Source of the DNA: Caballeronia zhejiangensis
GTDB lineage: Bacteria > Pseudomonadota > Gammaproteobacteria > Burkholderiales > Burkholderiaceae
NCBI RefSeq assembly: GCF_000698575.1
Contig: NZ_JFHD01000029.1
Span: forward strand, 1 to 64,000
Reading direction: 5' to 3'
DNA length: 64,000 bases
Shown: positions 1 to 8,246 of the stretch, piece by piece
Layout of the letters: each line of letters begins with the position of its first letter
Numbering within the stretch: the stretch's first letter is position 1
The notes under the pieces: generated by a model
The model's database searches: none
Told to the model about the DNA's origin: nothing
What the model saw: the letters and a program-made list of their open reading frames with translations, nothing else
Position numbers and translations under genes: made by a program

Positions 1-1266
1 CGCGAGCGTGCCGCGCGGCGCGCTGATCGACGCGTCGACGCGGATAGCGCTCTGCGCCGCGAGCGAAAGCGTGTTGACGCCGCTCCACGCGACCGGGCCG
101 TCGATCAGCACGAGGCCGAACGCCGCAAAGCCCGCCGGCGACGCGGCGCTGATCGACACATTGGTCGATTCGAGCACGCGCGAAAGCGTCGCGCCCTGAA
201 TCGTGCCGAAGCGCTGTCCGAATGCATCGCCGCCGCCGACGAGCGCGGCGAAGTCGCTTGCAATGCGCCACGTTCCGGTTTGTCCCGATGCCGCCGCCGT
301 CGTGACCTGCGCGTCCGGCGCGACGCGCACCTGCGTGCCCGCCGTTTCGATGGCGCCGCCGTTGCCGCCATCCGGCGCGGATGCGTCGAGCGTGCCGCCG
401 GCCTGCACGACGCCTTTGTCCGCGATGAGGCGGATCACGCCGTTCTGGTTCACGGCGCTTCTCGCGCGGATGACGCCCGTGTTGTTCACGACATTGGCGA
501 GGAGCGCGTCCTCGGCGCTCGCGACGAGCCAGGCCTGACCGCCATCGGCCTGAATCAGACCGTGATTGGCGGCGAGCGCACGCAACGCGCCGCGCTCCAC
601 CGACAAGCCGATCATGCTGTGATCGCCGAGCGTGACCGCGATGCGCTCGCCCGCCGCGAGCGCCGCGAAACCGCCGGGCGAGTCGATCGTGCCGGCGTTG
701 ATCGCGCGCGCGCCGATCAGCGCGACATAACCGCCGGGCGCGCTCGTGAGCGTGCCGAGATTGACGACCGCCGCGCCGTCCTCGTGATGATGATGCCGAT
801 GCCAGCGCCCGTCGCCCGAAAAGGTGTAGTGGCCGCTCATGAAATCGCTTGTCGACAGATTGAGCGTCGATGCCAGCAATCCACCGACGTTCACCTGCGC
901 GCCCGGCCCGAAGATCACGCCGTTCGGATTGACGATGAACACTTGGCCGTTCGCGTCGAGCTTGCCGAAGAAGGCCGTCGGGCGCGGTCCGACGACGCGG
1001 TTCAGCGCGATCGAATTCGCGCCCGGCTGATTGAACGTGACCGCTTCGCCAGGGCGCGTGCTGAACGAATTCCAGTCGATGGCGAGGCGGCCGCTATTCT
1101 GCTGAATGATCGTGCTGGCGCCCGCGCTCGTCACCGAGCCGGAACCGGCGACGACGCGCGCGCCGCTCGGTTCCGCGCGCGCGGACATGCACGCCATGAC
1201 GATGAGCGTGGCGATGCAGAGCCATCGCGCGGGGAACGCGGTGCTCGCGCGCAGAGTCTTGTTCAT
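1..1266 (-). CDS. Filamentous haemagglutinin-like TPS exoprotein, 5' part
   Basis: Open frame of 422 codons running off the left edge, so only the N-terminus is seen. The ATG at 1266 follows a good Shine-Dalgarno (AGAAAGGAG). Residues 1-31 form a long signal peptide ending ARA. A TPS (two-partner secretion) haemagglutination domain follows, recognisable by VNPNGVIFG (about 112-120), an N-terminal AxxxSGxG-type opening and repetitive beta-helix-like glycine/alanine-rich sequence. Such proteins cross the outer membrane through a TpsB/FhaC-type porin and act as adhesins, toxins or contact-dependent inhibitors. No TpsB gene is in the window. An odd loop, WHRHHHHED (about 155-163), interrupts the TPS domain. 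The family is clear; function beyond secretion cannot be read from this fragment. Confidence 0.85.
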   Translation of the reverse strand, partial: MNKTLRASTAFPARWLCIATLIVMACMSARAEPSGARVVAGSGSVTSAGASTIIQQNSGRLAIDWNSFSTRPGEAVTFNQPGANSIALNRVVGPRPTAFFGKLDANGQVFIVNPNGVIFGPGAQVNVGGLLASTLNLSTSDFMSGHYTFSGDGRWHRHHHHEDGAAVVNLGTLTSAPGGYVALIGARAINAGTIDSPGGFAALAAGERIAVTLGDHSMIGLSVERGALRALAANHGLIQADGGQAWLVASAEDALLANVVNNTGVIRARSAVNQNGVIRLIADKGVVQAGGTLDASAPDGGNGGAIETAGTQVRVAPDAQVTTAAASGQTGTWRIASDFAALVGGGDAFGQRFGTIQGATLSRVLESTNVSISAASPAGFAAFGLVLIDGPVAWSGVNTLSLAAQSAIRVDASISAPRGTLA

Positions 1267-1432
1267 GTCGGCCGACTCCTTTCTGTTGCGGCGCATCGTC
1301 GTGACGAGATGCAGGCGCACCATCAAGCAGTTTAGTGTTCCGAAGCATGCTTGCAACTACGCGTTTAGAGAACCTTCGCATACGCGCTGTTCTTCGCCAT
1401 TCGTATTAGGAACGCGGCGTTTTATCCGACGA

Positions 1433-2350
1433 TCACGCGGCCTGGCTCGCGAGCGTCTCTTCGACGAACTCGCGCAGGAACGTGACCCACGTGCGGATCT
1501 TCGCATCGAGATACTGGCGGGACGCGTACATCGCGTAGATGGTCATTGTCTGAAGTTCGCACTCGGGCAGCACGCGCACGAGCGCGCCGCTGTCGAGCCA
1601 CGGCAGCGCGGCGAGCATCGGCAACGGCGCGATGCCGAGACCGTTCGACAGCGCGACCGCGAGCGCATCGGCGGAATTGACGCGCAGGCGGCCCGGGTCG
1701 AGCTCCACTTCGACGTGGCCGCGCGGGCCTTCGAAGACCCATCGGTCGACGGGGAAAAACGTCGTCACGAGTTGCAGGCACGCGTGGTTCTTCAGATCGT
1801 CGATGCGCTGGGGCGTGCCCGCCCGTTTGAGATAGCCCGGCGACGCGCACAGCACGCTCGGCATCGAGCAGATTTTCGTGGAGACGAGCGCGGAGTCGGG
1901 CAGTGCGGACGTGGTGACTTGCAGGAAGACGTCGAAGCCTTCGTCGAGCATGTCGGGGATATGTTGCGAAAGCGTAAGCTCGACGCGCACCTGCGGATGC
2001 TGCTCGAGATAGCGCGTGAGCGCGGGCACCACGTAGTGCTGGCCGAAGGTGATCGGGGCATGCATGCGCAGCACGCCCGTCGGCGAAACCTGGGCGTTGC
2101 TCGCCTCGGCCTCGGAGAGATCGACGAGTTCGAGCACTTCCTTGCAGCGCGTGAGATAACGGTTGCCGGCATCGGTGAGGGCGACGCGGCGCGTCGTGCG
2201 ATTCAGAAGCCGCGTGCGCAGATGCGTTTCGAGTTCGGTGACCGCGCGCGAGGCCTGCGCCGTCGTGATGTCCATCTGCTGCGCCGCGACGGTGAAGCTG
2301 GCCGCTTCAGCCACGCGCGCAAAGATTCTCATGCTCCGCAACAAGTCCAT
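1433..2350 (-). CDS. LysR-family transcriptional regulator (CrgA-like)
   Basis: 305 residues, normal LysR length. The N-terminal winged helix-turn-helix (about 1-60, with AAQQMDITTAQASRAVTELE) is followed by a periplasmic-binding-protein-like effector domain (about 90-295). The opening MDLLRSMRIFARVAEAASFT is typical of the CrgA/DhaR-type subgroup. The start at 2350 has only a weak Shine-Dalgarno. It is divergent from the small exported proteins at 2586-3218. The shared upstream region holds a dyad with T-N11-A geometry at 2471-2487, which suggests the regulator controls itself and/or those genes. The effector is unknown. Confidence 0.9.
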   Translation of the reverse strand: MDLLRSMRIFARVAEAASFTVAAQQMDITTAQASRAVTELETHLRTRLLNRTTRRVALTDAGNRYLTRCKEVLELVDLSEAEASNAQVSPTGVLRMHAPITFGQHYVVPALTRYLEQHPQVRVELTLSQHIPDMLDEGFDVFLQVTTSALPDSALVSTKICSMPSVLCASPGYLKRAGTPQRIDDLKNHACLQLVTTFFPVDRWVFEGPRGHVEVELDPGRLRVNSADALAVALSNGLGIAPLPMLAALPWLDSGALVRVLPECELQTMTIYAMYASRQYLDAKIRTWVTFLREFVEETLASQAA

Positions 2351-2470
2351 CGTCCAGGCATCCGTTTGACGAAGCCGGAACTATCCCACGTCGGCGCAAC
2401 AGCGCGCAACCTGCGCGGGCGAAGCGGCGTCGCATCGGCTTTTCGCACATTCGTTTCAGGATTCACATCT

Positions 2471-2487
2471 GTTACAGGCGTTGTAAC
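2471..2487. promoter_or_regulatory. Candidate LysR box (T-N11-A dyad)
   Basis: The perfect inverted repeat GTTACA-GGCGT-TGTAAC contains the T-N11-A spacing typical of LysR-type operators (T at 2473, A at 2485). It lies about 120 bp upstream of the LysR start at 2350 and about 100 bp upstream of the divergent gene at 2586. Binding is inferred. Confidence 0.45.
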
Positions 2488-2513
2488 GCAGCCCGCACGC
2501 GGCGCGGCTACGA

Positions 2514-2539
2514 TGGATTCATGGCTGCATATGAATCCA
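2514..2539. promoter_or_regulatory. Perfect 9-bp inverted repeat upstream of 2586
   Basis: TGGATTCAT and ATGAATCCA are exact reverse complements separated by 8 nt, ending 46 bp before the ATG at 2586. The dyad could be an operator or a stem in the mRNA leader. There is no T-run, so a terminator is unlikely. Confidence 0.4.
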
Positions 2540-2585
2540 GGATCGCATCGCGGTCTGCTTGTCGGCCTTCTCAGACGAGGACGAA

Positions 2586-2936
2586 ATGAACATCAAGGGC
2601 TTGGTCGGGATCGGTATCGCGTTGTCGGCGGGACTCGCTTGCGAAGCCGCCGTGGCGGGCGTGAGCCTGGGCATCAATCTCGGGGTTCCGGTTGCGCCGG
2701 TTTATGCGGCGCCGGTGTACGTCGCGCCCGCGCCCGTCTATGCGCCGCCTCCGCCGCCCATGTACGCGCCGCCGCCTCCGCCCGTCGCCTATCAGCCCGC
2801 GCCGGTCATGGTTGCGCCCGCGCCGGCGATCGTCGTCGGCTGGCACGGCGACCGCTACTGGGATGGCTATCGCTACTGGGGACGCCGCGACTGGTACGCG
2901 CATCACGGCGGCTATTACGGCTATCGGCACTGGTAA
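2586..2936 (+). CDS. Small exported Pro/Val-rich, Tyr/His-tailed protein
   Basis: 116 residues from the ATG at 2586, chosen because GAGGA lies just upstream. Residues 1-24 look like a signal peptide (ending VAGV after an Ala-rich segment). The body is PVYAAPVYVAPAPVYAPPPP-like low-complexity repeat, and the C-terminus is rich in Tyr, Trp, His and Arg (RYWDGYRYWGRRDWY). Many Burkholderiaceae encode short YXWGQ/Pro-Tyr-rich exported proteins of unknown role. It is followed 30 bp later by a second Tyr-rich lipoprotein on the same strand, probably co-transcribed. No enzymatic motif is visible; function unknown. Confidence 0.75.
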   Translation: MNIKGLVGIGIALSAGLACEAAVAGVSLGINLGVPVAPVYAAPVYVAPAPVYAPPPPPMYAPPPPPVAYQPAPVMVAPAPAIVVGWHGDRYWDGYRYWGRRDWYAHHGGYYGYRHW

Positions 2937-2966
2937 GCCGGAAGCCGGCGGCAACGGGGCATCATC

Positions 2967-3218
2967 ATGAAAAATTCAACTCGAACTCGAACCCGGTCGC
3001 GCCTCGCGCGCTCGCTGATCGTGCCCGTCGCGCTCGTGGCGGCGGCGGGGCTCGGCGGCTGCGTTTATGCGCCGCCTTATGGCTATGCGCCCGCGCCCGC
3101 TTATGGCTACGCGCCTGCCTATGGCTATGCGTATGGACCGGGCTACTACGCGGCGCCATCGGTGTCGCTCGGCATCGGCTTCTCGAGCGGCGGCGGCGGT
3201 CACTGGCACGGCCGCTGA
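2967..3218 (+). CDS. Small Tyr/Gly/Ala-repeat lipoprotein
   Basis: 83 residues. A basic N-terminus (KNSTRTRTRSR) and hydrophobic stretch end in the lipobox GLGGC with Cys at about residue 28, so export and lipid attachment are likely. The mature part repeats the motif GYAP(A)PAYGYAPAYGY and ends in a glycine run plus HWHGR. It sits 30 bp after the Pro-rich exported protein and may be cell-surface material under the same promoter. Function unknown; low-complexity sequence makes homology uninformative. Confidence 0.7.
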   Translation: MKNSTRTRTRSRLARSLIVPVALVAAAGLGGCVYAPPYGYAPAPAYGYAPAYGYAYGPGYYAAPSVSLGIGFSSGGGGHWHGR

Positions 3219-3286
3219 CGCGCGGTCCATTCCGACTGGAACGTGCGTTGCTGCGATTTCTCTGACTCTTTCGGAGAAAGCGCAAC

Positions 3287-3820
3287 ATGACCGAGCAAAC
3301 TGCAAGCTTGCTGTCGCAACACGCCCGCTGCGAGCATTTCATGCTGCCGCCGAACGGCTGGGTGCCAAATAACACGCGGCTGCCCGTCCTGGTGTGGCGC
3401 GGCGCGATCGACCCGAAAGCCACCGATTGCGCCGAGCGCTTCGAAGCGCTTTTCGCGCAGAACGGCTGGCCGCCGCAGTGGCGCGACAGTGTCTTCGACT
3501 ATCACCACTTCCATTCGACCGCGCATGAGGCGCTCGGCGTCGCATCGGGCGACGCCGAACTGATTCTCGGCGGCCCGCATGGCCGCGTGATCGCGGTCAG
3601 CGCCGGCGACGCGCTCGTCCTGCCTGCCGGCACCGGCCATTGCCTGCTGACGGCCGGACGGCGCTTTCAGGTCGTCGGGGCTTATCCGCCGGGGCAGCAA
3701 TGGGATATCCGCCGCGAAGCGATCAGCGAGCAGGAACGCATCGCGATGGAAGAACTGCCGTTCCCGCGAAGCGATCCCGTCGCCGGAGAGGACGGGCCGC
3801 TCGCGCGTCACTGGCATTAG
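3287..3820 (+). CDS. Cupin-domain protein (YjlB-like)
   Basis: 177 residues with a single beta-barrel cupin. The first cupin motif reads HFHSTAHEALG with likely metal ligands His74, His76 and Glu81; the second motif GDALVLPAGTGHC supplies His118. The overall sequence resembles the YjlB subgroup, small soluble proteins of unknown reaction. An AAAGCGCAAC sequence precedes the ATG. It ends 4 bp before the convergent EamA gene. Cytoplasmic; it may be an isomerase, dioxygenase or metal-binding stress protein. Confidence 0.85.
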   Translation: MTEQTASLLSQHARCEHFMLPPNGWVPNNTRLPVLVWRGAIDPKATDCAERFEALFAQNGWPPQWRDSVFDYHHFHSTAHEALGVASGDAELILGGPHGRVIAVSAGDALVLPAGTGHCLLTAGRRFQVVGAYPPGQQWDIRREAISEQERIAMEELPFPRSDPVAGEDGPLARHWH

Positions 3821-3824
3821 CCGA

Positions 3825-4775
3825 TCACGCTTTGCTTTCCTTCACGCATTGAGACCGGCGCGCGCCGACGAGCGGCACGCGCTTGATCACGCCCGTCGCG
3901 AGCGCCGTGCCGACCAGCACGATCGCGCAGGCGGCCGCCATGCCCATCGACACGCGCTCGGCGAGAAAGAGCGCGCCCCACAGAATCCCGAAGATCGGAA
4001 TCAGGAACGTGACGGTGATCGCGCGTGCCGGCCCGGCGACCGCGATCAGATGGAAGAACATCATGTAGGCGAGGCCCGTGCACGCGACGCCCAGCCCGAG
4101 CACCGCGCCCCACGCGTGCAACGATACGGCGCCGGCCGGCCAGAAAAAGAGCGCGAACGGCAGAAGCACGATCGTCGCCGCGCTCATCGTGCCGGTGGCG
4201 ACCGTCAGCGAATCGACGCCCATCAGATGCTTTTTCGTGTAACTCGCGGCGACGCCGTACGAAGCCGATGCGGCGAGCGCGGCGAGTGCGGCCAGCGCGG
4301 TCGCCACCGGGGAGGCGGCGGCGGCGCTCGCGTCGTGCGCGAACATCTGATCCCAGACGAGCGCGAGCACGCCCGCGAAGCCGATCGCAAGTCCCGCCAC
4401 GCGCATGCGCGTCAGCCGGTCGCTCAACCACAGATACGCGACGATCGCGCCCCAGAGCGGCGTCGTCGCGTTGATGACCGACGTGACGCCCGCCGACAGC
4501 GTCAGCTCGGCATACGCGAAGAGACAAAACGGCGCGGCGGAATTGAGGACGCCGACGACGAGGAGCGGCCACGCGCGTTCGCGCATCGTCGAGAAGGCTG
4601 GCCGCGCCTTGCCGCGCAGCGCTAGCACCAGAAGCAGAAACAGCGCGCCGATGCCCACGCGCAACGCCATCAGCGGCGCGACGCCGAGATCGGTCACGCC
4701 GACGCGGATGAACAGGAACGAGCCGCCCCAGAGCGCGGCGAGAACGAACAGTTGAGCGAGATTGACGGGATTCAT
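3825..4775 (-). CDS. DMT-family (EamA) exporter
   Basis: 316 residues, almost entirely hydrophobic, with about ten predicted membrane helices arranged as two EamA repeats. It opens MNPVNLAQLFVLAALWGGSF, with the WG(G/S)SF signature of drug/metabolite transporters, and second-repeat helices run near residues 160-290. Such inner-membrane proteins export amino acids, metabolites or drugs; the substrate cannot be read. It is convergent with the cupin gene and divergent from the gene at 5099. Confidence 0.88.
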   Translation of the reverse strand: MNPVNLAQLFVLAALWGGSFLFIRVGVTDLGVAPLMALRVGIGALFLLLVLALRGKARPAFSTMRERAWPLLVVGVLNSAAPFCLFAYAELTLSAGVTSVINATTPLWGAIVAYLWLSDRLTRMRVAGLAIGFAGVLALVWDQMFAHDASAAAASPVATALAALAALAASASYGVAASYTKKHLMGVDSLTVATGTMSAATIVLLPFALFFWPAGAVSLHAWGAVLGLGVACTGLAYMMFFHLIAVAGPARAITVTFLIPIFGILWGALFLAERVSMGMAAACAIVLVGTALATGVIKRVPLVGARRSQCVKESKA

Positions 4776-5098
4776 GGCGGCTTGGCGATAGAAGTCGGGA
4801 GCGAAACCATCGTATCGGCGTGCGTCGTGCCGACGTTTCGGCGCGGCGTGAAACGAAAGATGCGGCGCGATTCACCCGCTCGCCCAGCTCCCGGAATCCC
4901 GCATCGTAGGCGCGCGCCGATGCCGCCGCAAACGAGCATTTCTCACCGTTATGTGAGAAAAATTGCCAAGCGCCGCGCGGCTCGACCGACCGCGGACGCC
5001 GAGGTTGCTGGCAGGCCCGATCGGTGCGACTCTTGCATGATCGAAAGATGGACGATGGTTCTTGCAGCGCGATGGACGCAGTCAACGGGAGAGAAGCC
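4776..5098. promoter_or_regulatory. Divergent intergenic region with dyad operator candidate
   Basis: No gene is visible in these 323 bases between the EamA exporter and the YqjD-like gene. They hold a perfect 8-bp inverted repeat, TTTCTCAC-CGTTAT-GTGAGAAA, at 4939-4960, a plausible transcription-factor site. No convincing -35/-10 pair was found. The only open frames here look like shadows without Shine-Dalgarno. Confidence 0.4.
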
Positions 5099-5581
5099 AT
5101 GGACAATGCAAACGGCAACGCATCCACGATTCAGTCGATGCAAAACAGCGACCGGGGCGATCCGGCCGATCCGCCGCTCTCGCGCCGCACGGTCGCGAGC
5201 GCGATGGACGCGGCGCTCGCGCCCGGCATGGCACACGGACAGGCCGCGAGCGTGACGCCGCTCACGCCGGGCGAGGCGCACAAGCCCGCAAGGTATTCGC
5301 CGTATCACGTGCACGGCGATGTGCTCGAAGGCGGCGACAGTCCGACGGTGCTCGCGCAGCCCGCCGCGACGCACGCCGCGGGACAGGGCAGTCAGTACCA
5401 TCCGTCGCGACCGATGCCGCGGCGCGCGCGCGACGTGCTGGCGGGCGCGCAGGACATCATCGCGACGCAGTACAGGCAGGCGAAGGAGGGCACGGACGAT
5501 TACGTGCACGACAATCCCTGGAAATCGATCGCGCTGGCGGCGGTCGGCGGGCTCATCGTCGGTCTGCTGGCCGCACGCTGA
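5099..5581 (+). CDS. DUF883/ElaB-YqjD-like membrane-anchored protein
   Basis: 160 residues from the ATG at 5099 (Shine-Dalgarno GGGAGAG). The first ~110 residues are polar and unrecognised. The C-terminal part carries the family hallmark: an amphipathic segment, then YVHDNPWKSIALAAVGG and a glycine-rich single membrane anchor ending at the C-terminus. E. coli ElaB, YqjD and YgaM are stationary-phase inner-membrane proteins that bind ribosomes; a similar role is inferred only from the tail. The N-terminal extension is longer than in the E. coli proteins (about 100 residues in total). Confidence 0.75.
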   Translation: MDNANGNASTIQSMQNSDRGDPADPPLSRRTVASAMDAALAPGMAHGQAASVTPLTPGEAHKPARYSPYHVHGDVLEGGDSPTVLAQPAATHAAGQGSQYHPSRPMPRRARDVLAGAQDIIATQYRQAKEGTDDYVHDNPWKSIALAAVGGLIVGLLAAR

Positions 5582-5709
5582 AGCGCGGCGGGCCTCAACC
5601 TTGCTGGGTTGCTGATATCGGCAGAGGCTTATCGCCGTGCCGGACCGACATGGAAGAACGATCGTACGACCTCTGCACCGACCGGTGCGAAATCTGGAAT
5701 CCGCTGACG

Positions 5710-6105
5710 ATGGCGCTCGCCAGTCCGCGGCGCGTCTTGATCGTGCATTCGGAATCGAACGTCGGCGATTCGTTCGCGCTGCTCCTCGCGATGCGCGGTT
5801 TCGAGGCCGTGCAGATCGGCGATGCGGCGGCCGCGTCGCAATTCATCCGCAACTGGCGGCCGCAGGTGTTGTTCGTGGATACGCTCATCGGCGACGCGCA
5901 CGACCACGCGCCGGCGCGCACGCTGCGCGAAGCGCTGACCGTCGATCGGACGGAGGGCGAAGTGGAGTTGCTGATTGCGCTCGCCGCCGATGCCAAGCAG
6001 GATCCGCGCGATGCATTGCACGCCGCGGGCTACGACGGCTTTTGCAGAACGCCGTGCCCGGTCTGGTGGATGTTCGACGTATTGAAGTGTTTCTACGTCC
6101 ACTGA
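5710..6105 (+). CDS. Degenerate stand-alone response-regulator receiver
   Basis: 131 residues from ATG 5710; an in-frame ATG at 5650 would add 20 residues, and neither has a strong Shine-Dalgarno. The fold pattern of a CheY-like receiver is clear: beta1 RVLIV, beta3 VLFVDT with the phospho-acceptor position Asp57, and beta5 LLIALAAD. The acidic pair after beta1 is replaced by His-Ser, and the usual Lys-Pro near beta5 is Arg-Thr-Pro. It therefore probably does not follow normal Mg-dependent phosphotransfer. No output domain and no neighbouring kinase. Function unknown. Confidence 0.6.
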   Translation: MALASPRRVLIVHSESNVGDSFALLLAMRGFEAVQIGDAAAASQFIRNWRPQVLFVDTLIGDAHDHAPARTLREALTVDRTEGEVELLIALAADAKQDPRDALHAAGYDGFCRTPCPVWWMFDVLKCFYVH

Positions 6106-6144
6106 TGCGGGCGGTGCATTGCGCCGCCGCCCGCCGCTTGAGGC

Positions 6145-6420
6145 CTAAACCGCTCGCGATGCCTTGAAATCGTTGGTTTCCAGTTCGACCGACTGGCCGC
6201 CGTTGCGCTCGAGCGCGCGCCGGGCGGCGTCTTCGATTTGCACGCGTCCGCCTTCGAACGCGGAGAGGAGATCGTGCGACGACGTCCCGCTATTGCCGAA
6301 GTGATCGTTGAGCGCATCGAGGGAAATGCTACACCACACCTCGCGGCCGTCCACCTTCGCCTCGAACGCGACACGCGCTGCCGCCACGACATGACGGCGC
6401 CCGCTGAACTCTATCGTCAT
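6145..6420 (-). CDS. DUF1488 family protein
   Basis: 91 residues. The start at 6420 is fixed by a near-perfect Shine-Dalgarno, AGGAGGTGATA. The pattern (V/A)xFxAxVDGREVWCSISxxALxDHFG is typical of DUF1488 proteins, small single-domain cytoplasmic proteins common in Burkholderiales. Function is not known. It lies among other small stress-associated genes and is probably expressed alone. Confidence 0.75.
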   Translation of the reverse strand: MTIEFSGRRHVVAAARVAFEAKVDGREVWCSISLDALNDHFGNSGTSSHDLLSAFEGGRVQIEDAARRALERNGGQSVELETNDFKASRAV

Positions 6421-6622
6421 CCTTATCACCTCCTGTTTTTCGTTCGGAACACGGTTGAGCGCGATCATCGCGAGACTTGCAACGACGCGCCCGCGATGTC
6501 GATGCCTACGACTGCGTGCGGCCTTGCGCGCCGCGCACGTCGTCTTGCATGATACGCCCGCGCTGCGCGGGGCGTACGGGAGGTGACTTTGCAATGACCG
6601 TGCCCGCGCGGTACAAAGCGCC

Positions 6623-6847
6623 CTATCCGCAGCAGAGGCAGCCGCCGCGATGCCTCATGCCGTAACTGCCGGCTTCTTCGGCGGCGCCGGCGGATGCGCT
6701 CGAACCGCCCACGCTCGGCGCGCCGATCGTCACGCGCGCAGCGGTCGCGCCGCATTGTGGACAGGCCGCGGGATCGTCGCGCTCGGCGATGCGGCGGACG
6801 GCTTCGAACGCGCCGCAATCCGCGCATTCGTAATCGTAGACAGGCAT
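6623..6847 (-). CDS. FmdB-family zinc-ribbon protein
   Basis: 74 residues. Two CxxC pairs (CADC near residue 8 and CPQC near residue 34) in the frame MPVYDYECADCGxFE match the FmdB regulatory zinc ribbon, named from the formamidase operon of Methylophilus. The C-terminus is Gly/Ser-rich with a further cysteine group, GGCLCCG. In many genomes fmdB sits beside amidase genes; none is present here. The role is probably protein or nucleic-acid binding, unproven. Confidence 0.8.
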   Translation of the reverse strand: MPVYDYECADCGAFEAVRRIAERDDPAACPQCGATAARVTIGAPSVGGSSASAGAAEEAGSYGMRHRGGCLCCG

Positions 6848-6931
6848 GACGTTTTCACTCGGAGAAAGAGGGCATCAATCACGGTAGCAAGCGCTATGCA
6901 ACGCCTCGCCGCGAAGCCGGGCGTGCCGATG

Positions 6932-7630
6932 TCAACGCCCGTCCTTGCGCAACAGGCGCAGACGCGCTTCTTCGAGCGACTCGAACTTGCTGTCGGCCTC
7001 GTCGTAGATCGACACCTTGCCGCGCCCGATGTCGTACACCCAGCCCTGCACCTGCAGCTTGCCGAGCGCGAGCCGGCCCGCGACCGCCGGATGCGTGCGC
7101 AGATGCGTCAGTTGCAGGCGGATGTTCTCCTCGACCATCGCCTGGACGATGCGTTCTTCTTCCAGCTTGCGCGCCATCACGACGCTGCGCGCGGCTTCGG
7201 CGTTGCGCAGCCATGCGTGAACCGTCGGCATTTCATCGGCGATGGCCGCGCCTGACGCGAGACCTTTCATCGCGCCGCAATCCGAGTGGCCGCAAATCAC
7301 GATCTGCCGGACGTTGAGCGCGAGCACCGCGAATTCCACCACCGCCGACACGCCGCCGAGCATCTCGCCATAAGCCGGCACGATGTTGCCGATGTTGCGG
7401 CACACGAAAAGCTCGCCAGGGCGCGTCTGCGTGATCATTTCCGGCGATACGCGCGAGTCCGCGCAGGTAATGAAGAGCGTATGCGGCGCCTGCTGGCGCG
7501 CGAGGCTCTTGAACAGCGCTTCGCTGTCGGGGAACACGAAACGGCTGAAGTCGTCGGCGCCTTGCAGCAGGTACAGCAGGTCGCCGGTTTCGGCGCCGTG
7601 GCGTTCTTCGCTCATCGATTTGTCGGACAT
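6932..7630 (-). CDS. can: Beta-class carbonic anhydrase
   Basis: 232 residues. It interconverts CO2 and bicarbonate in the cytoplasm. Zinc ligands are visible: Cys56 in ITCADSR with the Asp58-Arg60 dyad, and His115 and Cys118 in CGHSDCGAM. The segment RNIGNIVPAYG is also characteristic. Length matches bacterial Can/CynT proteins with a short N-terminal extension. An AAGG Shine-Dalgarno precedes the ATG. There are no cyanate genes nearby, so a housekeeping bicarbonate-supply role is more likely than CynT. Confidence 0.93.
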   Translation of the reverse strand: MSDKSMSEERHGAETGDLLYLLQGADDFSRFVFPDSEALFKSLARQQAPHTLFITCADSRVSPEMITQTRPGELFVCRNIGNIVPAYGEMLGGVSAVVEFAVLALNVRQIVICGHSDCGAMKGLASGAAIADEMPTVHAWLRNAEAARSVVMARKLEEERIVQAMVEENIRLQLTHLRTHPAVAGRLALGKLQVQGWVYDIGRGKVSIYDEADSKFESLEEARLRLLRKDGR

Positions 7631-7838
7631 GGTGTCGCCTTTGTTGTGCGGTTCCGACGCGCGTGCGTGCGCGTCACGTCAAGGCGAAAGCTTGCGGGGT
7701 TTTGAGATGGATCGCAAGTCGCTCCGATTCAAGACCTTCACGGGCGCACCAATTCGGTGCGAGGGCGTCATCCGGTTCGGTTTTCTCGAAGTGACGCGCT
7801 CAAAATCTCCTATTTTTCGACGCGTACCATTCGGCTAG

Positions 7839-7859
7839 ATTGTTTTCATTGAAAGCAAT
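7839..7859. promoter_or_regulatory. Imperfect dyad upstream of the zf-TFIIB gene
   Basis: ATTGTTTTC-ATT-GAAAGCAAT is an inverted repeat with one mismatch, ending 15 bp before the ATG at 7875 and just before its AGAAAGGA Shine-Dalgarno. It may be an operator or a leader hairpin near the ribosome site. Confidence 0.3.
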
Positions 7860-7874
7860 CAGAAAGGAACCGAC

Positions 7875-8186
7875 ATGAAATGCCCGGTATGTCCCGCGAC
7901 CGAACTACTGATGACCGTGCGCGAGGGCATCGAAATCGACTATTGCCCGCACTGTCGCGGCGTGTGGCTCGACCGCGGCGAGCTCGATCAGATCATCCGG
8001 CGCGCGGCGCAGGCGTCGCTCGCGGAGGCGCAAGCGTCCGGGCGCGACGAATGGGACGAGCGCGGACACGATCGCGAGCGCCGCACGCATCGGCAGGACG
8101 GTTACCACTACGGCGATTCGCGCGGCAAGCGCGAACATGCGCGGCGCAAAAAATCCTTTCTCGGCGATCTGTTCGACTTCGACTGA
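7875..8186 (+). CDS. zf-TFIIB-domain protein
   Basis: 103 residues. The N-terminal zinc ribbon has paired cysteines CPVC (3-6) and CPHC (26-29) followed by RGVWLDRGELDQI, the signature of the zf-TFIIB (YjbI/BmrU-neighbour) family. The rest is highly charged, rich in Arg, His, Asp and Glu, and ends KKSFLGDLFDFD, a common tail in this group. The role is unknown and probably cytoplasmic. It is followed 60 bp later by the CBS protein on the same strand. Confidence 0.82.
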   Translation: MKCPVCPATELLMTVREGIEIDYCPHCRGVWLDRGELDQIIRRAAQASLAEAQASGRDEWDERGHDRERRTHRQDGYHYGDSRGKREHARRKKSFLGDLFDFD

Positions 8187-8246
8187 TCGGCGAGCGTCAC
8201 GCGCATCGGCAGTAATTCGGCGGCAAAACAGCAAGGAGAACGGCAA

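Noticed and set aside
1106..3265. Plus-strand open frame of 719 codons across LysR and the small exported proteins
   Set aside because: Runs antisense to LysR and out of frame with the supported small genes; composition is a GC artefact.
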